Of a DNA stretch of 64,000 nt, positions 58,501-64,000 are shown in pieces; the stretch's first letter is position 1, and every line of letters begins with the position of its first letter. Source of the DNA: Tulasnella sp. 424. Lineage: Eukaryota > Basidiomycota > Agaricomycetes > Cantharellales > Tulasnellaceae. Below the pieces are notes generated by a model. The model searched no databases, was not told the DNA's origin, and saw nothing but the letters and a program-made list of their open reading frames with translations. The translations under genes were made by a program, and so were the position numbers. The DNA lies in contig WSUB01000013.1 in the NCBI GenBank assembly GCA_019633425.1, positions 186,001-250,000 on the forward strand, written 5' to 3'.

Positions 58501-59920
58501 ATGCGGGACGTCTGGCAGAAAGCGAGATCAGCTTCCTTGGCTTATGATCATCAAGAAAGGGGACCAGTTCGCCAAGTAAAAGATCCACGGGATGGAGGCG
58601 CTAGAGGGCGCAATGGAGTCTTAACTACCTATCGAGAAGCGTCTCTTCTGCCTCCAAGTGTCAGTCGGTTCATTCTGATGTGCTGAGCAACTGGCTTATC
58701 TATTCGCAGGAGGTGCACGAAAAAGTGAAACCCCACCTTCCTCCTAGGAGGTCGCCTCTCTTATTACCCCACGAGCCACTACCATTTACGATGCGATTGA
58801 AGGTCGGAAGTCAACAACGGCCCAGCCTCAGCGCGCAGAGCTCTAAGGACGCTTCAAGCGCGGCCTCTTTAGCTTCTGTTGCAGATGTTGGTCCTTGGAT
58901 TGTCTGGATATCTCCGACGCCCGTCAAAGTCAACGGTCACTTTTGTGATGTATTCCAAGCTATCCACTCGAGAGTGGGGAAAGTGGCTCTCAAAAGACCA
59001 AGGATCGGAGCCGTAGGATACAATGAGGACGCCATAAGAGTAGGTGTGCTGCCGATCGTGATATTCTTTTCTGATGACAAGCTCGTTTCAATTAAAGAGG
59101 TTTCAGCGAGAGGCTGCAACGTGGGAGAGGTTGCAACATCCTCATATTTTGGAGTACCTGGGCACTTTCCAGAGAGATGGATATTTTTATTTCGTCAGCC
59201 CGTTCGTCGAGAATGGTACCTTGGTCGAGTATATCCTCCTGTTCCCGAGCGTCAACCGCGTCAAGCTGGTACGTCCTTTTTTGTGCGCGTCTTAAACGCG
59301 CGCTTGAGCGTTCAGCTTACGATAAGAGGCTGTGCCCAGTTGTGCGAGACTGCAGATGCAATTGGTTATCTACATGACGAAGAAGTAGTGCATGGTGATA
59401 TAAAAGCCAGCAACATTCTCATCGGCGACAACGGCCAGGTCCTACTTTGCGACTTTGGTCTCACAAGAACGACCGATTTAAGAACTTCAACCGCAATGAA
59501 AGGAGCCGGCACCCTTCGATGGCAAAGCCCTGAGCTATGGGATGGCGGCTCCAAGGGTTTCAAATCGGATGTATATGCGTTTGGCATGACAATAGCCGAG
59601 GTGAGGCATCTTTCTCACTCAAGCCCGGAGTCATATCTGAACGCGCGCTTCGGAATGAGGTTCTTACTGGCGAAGTCCCATTTCCCGACCTCCAAACGGA
59701 CGGTGCTGTTATCCGTGCCGTCTTGATCGAAAGCAGGCGACCTCCTAAGAACCCCGCTAAGTCGCCTACTGGACTGTCGTACGAGAAAGTTTGGGCCGTC
59801 GCCGAAGCTTGTTGGCCCACTACTCCCGAGGAGAGAATATCCATGAGCGAGGCTTTGGAGCTGATTCAAGGAGACCCCGCGCTCACCGCAATCCAAGATA
59901 CAGCCAGCATGGTTTTTTGA
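58501..59920 (+). CDS. Tyrosine-kinase-like (TKL) protein kinase, copy B
   Basis: Exons 58501-58659, 58710-59039, 59098-59268, 59340-59600 and 59660-59920 are in phase and give 393 residues. Motifs match copy A: VALKRPR, HPHILEYLGTFQRDGYFYFV, VVHGDIKASNIL, LCDFGLTR, GTLRWQSPEL and CWPTTPEERISMSEAL. The C-terminus is five residues longer (ends DTASMVF). The upstream exon is supported because, in both copies, the 61-codon frame at its position joins the kinase frame through a 50-nt intron starting GTCAGTCGG. For intron 3, an upstream TTCAG acceptor at 59315 is also in frame and would add eight residues; the CCAG at 59339 gives the better kinase alignment. Role and substrate unknown. Confidence 0.82.
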
Positions 59921-59929
59921 ATTACCGGG

Positions 59930-60040
59930 TATTCTGGCATTCTTCACGTTTTCTTCGGATTCCTGCTTGTTCTCTTTGAATTGCTGCTGGTTCTGGCGTT
60001 TTCTTTGATTTCCCGCTTGTTCTGGCATTCCGCACGTTTC
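59930..60040. repeat. Degenerate T-rich repeat after kinase B
   Basis: About three imperfect units of the same TTTCTTTGATTTCCCG and TTGTTCTGGCATTC motif seen after kinase A, again directly downstream of the stop codon. Confidence 0.6.
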
Positions 60041-60862
60041 TTAGTAGCGTTGTATAAGTATTGAAGTCCTAGGGCACCCGATTCAGCTATTCAGTGTTGC
60101 AATTTGGTTTGCTCTGTTCTAGCAAAGCGTTTCGTCCCATGTTGTGTCTAGCCGGCCGCTTGGTGGCCCCGTCAGCTTCGGCGGGCTGGAAGGGTGGCCA
60201 CATTTGCAGCTTTTAATGGAAAGTTCTTTTATAAAGCTGAAGGTTCCTGCTTTTAGAAATGACTGCCGCCTTGTCCTTCTGAATATATATGGTGGTCCAA
60301 CGCTACGGGCAACACAGATGTTGAAGGAACGCATTACCTCCTGCGCTTCCGAAGGAATGAACCCCCTCATTGAATCGACGAAGATACCCAAGCATGTAGC
60401 GTTGAAGATATGGAGTACGAACGTACAGGGGAAGTGGGGGACGGTGCTTACATAAGGTAAGACCGTAACCCCCGACGGGACAGGCCACCGTGAAAGGGCG
60501 GACGCCGTCTTTAAACTACCTGTAGTATATAGGTGGAGGCGAGAGGGAAGAGGGATACCTCAGTCGTTTCTTACGGACTACTGAGGTATGCCCCTTCCTT
60601 CCGCCGACGCGCAAATGCTGTATCGCCAACCTACCGTTGTAGTTCGGTTCACAGGTAGTTACATCTAATATAGTCGTTTCTTACGGACTACTGAGTTCGG
60701 TTCACAGTTTCTAACATGTAGTAGGTGCCAACGGGTCTAAATGCTCTGCCCCTGTGGCGGGTAGAATGAGGTGGCGAGGAGTTTGCTTAATTTGTCTCAA
60801 CAAACAACCCAAACCAACAACATCCGACAAACCAGCACTTCTGCAAGGCTCCAACCTTCCGC
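60041..60862. other. Spacer between kinase B and RAD57, containing an insertion
   Basis: About 820 bp of non-coding sequence. Compared with copy A it has a ~315 bp extra block (60400-60714). The RAD57 promoter should lie in the last few hundred bases. Confidence 0.5.
60400..60714. mobile_element. ~315-bp insertion in copy B, MITE-like
   Basis: Copy A reads straight through (CCCAAGCATATAACATGCACC) where copy B has about 315 extra bases between AAGCATGTA and TAACATGTAG. The flanks can be read as a TA duplication or as a 7-bp CATGTAG direct repeat. Inside are the palindromic TACCTCAGT...ACTGAGGTA at 60556-60588, a second partial copy of that block at 60671-60695, and a repeated GTTCGGTTCACAG. 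No coding frame and no clear terminal inverted repeats were seen, so the mobile-element label is tentative. Confidence 0.4.
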
Positions 60863-62181
60863 ATGGATATTTCTATTTCCGAGCTGCGCTCGTTAAGTCC
60901 GGTGGAGAAGAATCGGCTGTATGGATGTAAGTTGTGTCTTGACCCATCCCGTCTAACTCGATCATGATATTTTTTAAGCGAATATCAAGTTCGTGGCCGA
61001 TGTTCTCCTCCAGACCCCTGAAGAGATCTCGCGCAAGACTCGGTTGAGCAAGGAGGAAGTCGAGAGGATTTTCGATTTGATTTCCACGGAAATATTGTCC
61101 CCTCCTGAGACTGTTTTTGAAACGCAGTCGTTGGGTTCGGAAAGCTTCACCACTGGCGACGATGGCCTTGATAATATGCTTGGCGGTGGAATACGGACTG
61201 GATCTGTGTGGGAGATCTCTGGAGAAGGGTGAGTGCGGTGTTTCCGTCCTAATAGCCTGCTGACGGTCCTGGGACAGTGCGGCTGGGAAGACGCAACTGG
61301 CTCTCCAACTTTGCCTCACGGTCCAGCTTCCTGTTGGGAAGGGTGGTCAAGAAGGGTCATCTTGCTACATTGCTTCCGGCTCAGCCATTGCCACACAACG
61401 ACTGGAAGAACTCCTACAAGAACACCCGCAACTATCAGCCGACTCGTGCTCTTTCGATCACATTCACGCCTGTCTGATTGACAACACCAAAGCCTTGACA
61501 TACTATCTGCGCGAAGAAGTTCCATCACTGGCAGAACGGTGCGCGGCGGATGGAAAGCCATTGAAACTCCTTGTTATCGACTCACTAGGATCTCTGTTTC
61601 AATGGGCGGGCAAGGCGGATACGCGCCAACTGGTAGAGAGGGCTAAGGTCCTGGGTGAGGTCGCCTCTCTCCTTCACCATCTCGTTTCAAGTCTTTGCCT
61701 TGCCGCTGTGGTCGTCAACGACGTGACTGCCGTGTTCGACGGCGAAGGAAGTGTTCCGAATGGCAGTTCGTCAAGCGACCGCCATGAACTCATATATAAA
61801 GAGCAGTCTCGTTGGTTCAACCGACCGGACGACACGTTTTTGGATGAAAAGAAGGATGCCTCGATGGGATTGGTTTGGGCGAATCAGATCAACTCGAGGA
61901 TTTTCCTCACCCGGACAGGGAGGATGAAGGAATGGGTTGATGAGCCTGTGACCGCTGCGGAGCCGACCGGTGGGGAAGGGGAGGAAAGGAGCTCAAAGAG
62001 GAGGCGCGTCGATGAAGCCCATCATAACATCGATGGTAATGGCTCGGTTTCCAGGCCATCGACCCGAGCCTCCATCCTATTACGGCGGATAGACGTGGTG
62101 TTTTCTGCATTCGGTCCTCCTCGAAGCATGGATTTTGTCATCACACGAGCCGGTATTCGGACTGTAAACTCAGCTAGCTAG
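60863..62181 (+). CDS. RAD57: RecA/Rad51 paralogue Rad57
   Basis: Rad57 works with Rad55 to help Rad51 assemble on single-stranded DNA during homologous recombination. Exons 60863-60926, 60979-61228 and 61278-62181 give 405 residues. The N-terminus has the helix-hairpin-like region (NIKFVADVLLQTPEEISRKT and LSKEEVERIFDLI). GGGIRTGSVWEISGEGAAGK is the Walker A motif, completed across intron 2 by KTQLALQLCL. LKLLVIDSLGSLFQ is Walker B, and LVSSLCLAAVVVND is the following strand. A C-terminal insertion holds a basic SSKRRRVDE stretch, a possible nuclear signal. The match to S. pombe Rhp57 is by motif order. The 5' half lies inside segmental copy B. Confidence 0.88.
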
Positions 62182-62678
62182 GGATGAGAGAAGCTTCGCG
62201 TTCGAGACCAATCTTCGAAGAGGAATGGGACAAGAAACACGTTGATCCTGTTATTGATGTTTATGATAGGTAGATGTGATCACTTTTGGCCTCTCGGGTT
62301 GGCGGTATTGCAGCGATAGTACCGTAAATGAAAGACAATGCGTGGCCAAGGGATTCCTGCTACGGGATTGTGTTGTGAAACGTGCGATTCGACCAGTGCA
62401 CAGTGAAGGTAACTTGGCGGCGTTGGGCGCGCTTGGGCGCTGGGGAAAAGTCTAAAATCAAGGATGTTCTTGGTAAATACGTATAAATAAATTGCTCCGA
62501 AGCGCGTTGAGAATGGAAGATCAGTATAGACACATGCATGATCTACAGGGGCCAATTGAAATAGGACGGGCTGGCGTCTTGGTGATAATATGACACCTGT
62601 GAGGAAGCCGCGTCGTGCGACCCGCTCACGGCCTGAATTGCAACGCGTCTTGGCCTCCCATCCTACTACTCGTTCAAA
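62182..62678. other. Intergenic region upstream of dynactin p150
   Basis: About 500 bp between RAD57 and the p150Glued start. No supported gene or repeat; it presumably holds the p150 promoter. Confidence 0.45.
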
Positions 62679-64000
62679 ATGGCGCCTGTGCCAGGCGCAG
62701 CGGAGGTTCCTGTCGGCGCAGTTGTAGAGATTCAAGCAGGAAAAGGTATTGTCAGATACAACGGAACAACTAAGTTTGCACCTGGGCGATGGATCGGCGT
62801 CGAGCTCTCAGAACCTAAAGGCAAGAACGACGGCTCTGTTGAAGGAGAAGTGTATTTTACATGCAAGCCGAAGCACGGAATGTTCATTCGGGCCACCCTC
62901 ATCAAGTCGATCGAGATTCCTCCCAGTCTTGGGGCAAGTACCAGTCGTACCAGCAATCCCATGGTAAGATTGTGTCGCCTTGTCGGTCAGTGCCATCGAC
63001 TGAGTGCCCCTGAACGCAGTCACCACCCTCTCCTGGGCCCACAAGACCCGGACATCGGCCAAATGGGAGCTCAAGTGGTCTTATGTCACCGCCATCTCTC
63101 TCTCGCCAGTCATCTGCTCGTTCAGCGGAATCATCGCGACCAGCGAGCCCCCAGAAGCCTACCACATCATCGACATCTACTGTACCTCGTCCTCGTCTCA
63201 TACCACCGACGCCCCTCAAACGTTCAACCATACCTGCCTCCCCGTCTCCCTCGGGTAGTCGTACCCCTCTGACCCCGACAGCCGCACGGCCGTCAGTTCA
63301 GCAACAGCTTGCCCAGCTTCCCTCCCGCAAGTATTCTCTATCGACCTCTATTAACGTTCAACCGCCACCAACTTCCGGACCTTCACTCGAATTAAATTCA
63401 CCCGTCGCAGAGAAATTGCCTTCACTCACATCCTCACCTCACTTGAATGCGGCTTCACCAGCCTCCACACAGTCAGAACTTCCTCCTCCCGAGCAGCCTC
63501 CAGAAACCGCTCCAGCAAGACCACCGCCGCAGGACGACTCCCACGAGCTGCGAGTGAAACTTCGCGTCCTCGAAACGAAGCGGGCAGATGATGCGAGAAA
63601 GATACGAGAGTTGGAAGGCCAACTTAAGGATGTCCATACCTTCACAGCACAGAGACCAATATTCCAAAATACCATCCAGACGCTCCGGAATGAGAACACA
63701 GCTCTCAAGGCCAACGTCTCTGACCAGGCTAAGCAGATCACCTCGCTGGAGAAGAAACTCGAAGATCATTCCGAGCAGCTGGAGATGCTTATGCTGGACA
63801 AGGAAATGGCAGAAGAGCGCGCTGAAGTAGCCGAAGCGGAGCTTGAAGCAGAAAAGGAGTCTAAAGCTGAACTGGAAGTTGAGCTTGAGGTCTGGAGGAA
63901 AGGAGCGAATGCAGCAGAGGGCGGTGAAGGGGATGGAGAAGGGAATGCTGGGCGCTCGGAGATGGCTTTCAGGCAGCTAGAGAAGCAGAACGAGAGGCTA
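62679..64000 (+). CDS. Dynactin p150Glued, N-terminal part (cut by window edge)
   Basis: p150Glued is the large dynactin arm that binds microtubule plus ends and dynein. Exon 1 (62679-62963) encodes the CAP-Gly domain: VGAVVEIQAGKGIVRYNGTT, APGRWIGVELSEP, the tubulin-tail-binding GKNDGSVEGEVYFTC and KPKHGMFIR. After a GT-AG intron, exon 2 (from 63020) gives a Ser/Pro-rich basic linker of about 170 residues. A long coiled coil follows (ELRVKLRVLETKRADDARKI, QAKQITSLEKKLEDHSEQLE, and a Glu/Ala-rich stretch) and runs off the right edge. A CAP-Gly domain followed by an SP-rich basic region and then coiled coil is the p150 order; CLIP-170 would differ mainly in the missing C-terminus, so it is not fully excluded. 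Confidence 0.85.

Larger units (their letters stand above)
57370..61338. repeat. Right copy (B) of the ~4 kb tandem segmental duplication
   Basis: This unit aligns with 53385-57369 in direct orientation. It contains kinase B and the 5' half of the intact RAD57, and so extends naturally past its end into the rest of RAD57. Copy B is therefore the segment in its original context on the right side. Confidence 0.85.

Overview
The window is nuclear DNA of a filamentous basidiomycete, most likely an agaricomycete. Genes are closely packed on both strands and most carry several 45-80 nt GT-AG introns. The gene content is fungal: exomer subunit Chs5, velvet factor VelB, CipC-like protein, AIM19, a fungal APH-fold protein, and a DUF6535 membrane protein (a family I know from basidiomycetes). 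About 25 protein genes can be read. Exon coordinates were derived by hand from splice motifs, reading phase and protein-family conservation, so they are predictions.

Layout. 1-8.2 kb: CHS5 5' part (-), ADE1 SAICAR synthetase (+), AIM19 homologue (-), APH-fold protein lacking its catalytic Asp residues (+), ITPase HAM1 (-), class I histone deacetylase (-). 8.5-16.8 kb: two nucleoporins, the Nup42-type FG protein (-) and the giant scaffold Nup192 (+), divergently arranged around a ~250 bp shared promoter. 16.9-25.2 kb: type 1 methionine aminopeptidase (-), DHHC palmitoyltransferase (+), AlkB-like dioxygenase (+), CipC-like protein (-), NHP2 (+), NAD(P)-dependent reductase (+). 26.6-31.6 kb: DUF6535 protein (+), BFR1 (+). 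31.8-37.6 kb: MLH3 (-), ArfGAP GCS1 (-), an unresolved small gene (-). 38.1-50 kb: VelB (+), PPR protein (-), GNAT acetyltransferase (+), two-HMG-box protein (-), complex I subunit GRIM-19 (-), unknown Ser/Pro-rich protein (-). 50.3-52.5 kb: cytochrome P450 (+). 53.4-61.3 kb: an old ~4 kb tandem segmental duplication carrying two intact paralogous protein kinase genes; the left copy ends in a broken RAD57 5' fragment and the right copy runs into the intact RAD57 (+). 62.7 kb to the end: dynactin p150Glued (+), cut by the window edge.

Most genes are unrelated housekeeping functions; the one clear functional pairing is the divergent Nup42/Nup192 locus. The most unusual sequence feature is in the DHHC palmitoyltransferase. 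Its invariant DHHC-Pro-Trp motif can only be assembled by splicing a one-nucleotide exon at 19106 that has its own consensus acceptor and donor. Other oddities are a GC-AG intron needed to keep ADE1 in frame, a Nup42 gene whose first coding exon is only the ATG, an ArfGAP missing four residues next to its arginine finger, and the kinase/RAD57 duplication with a ~315 bp insertion in one copy.
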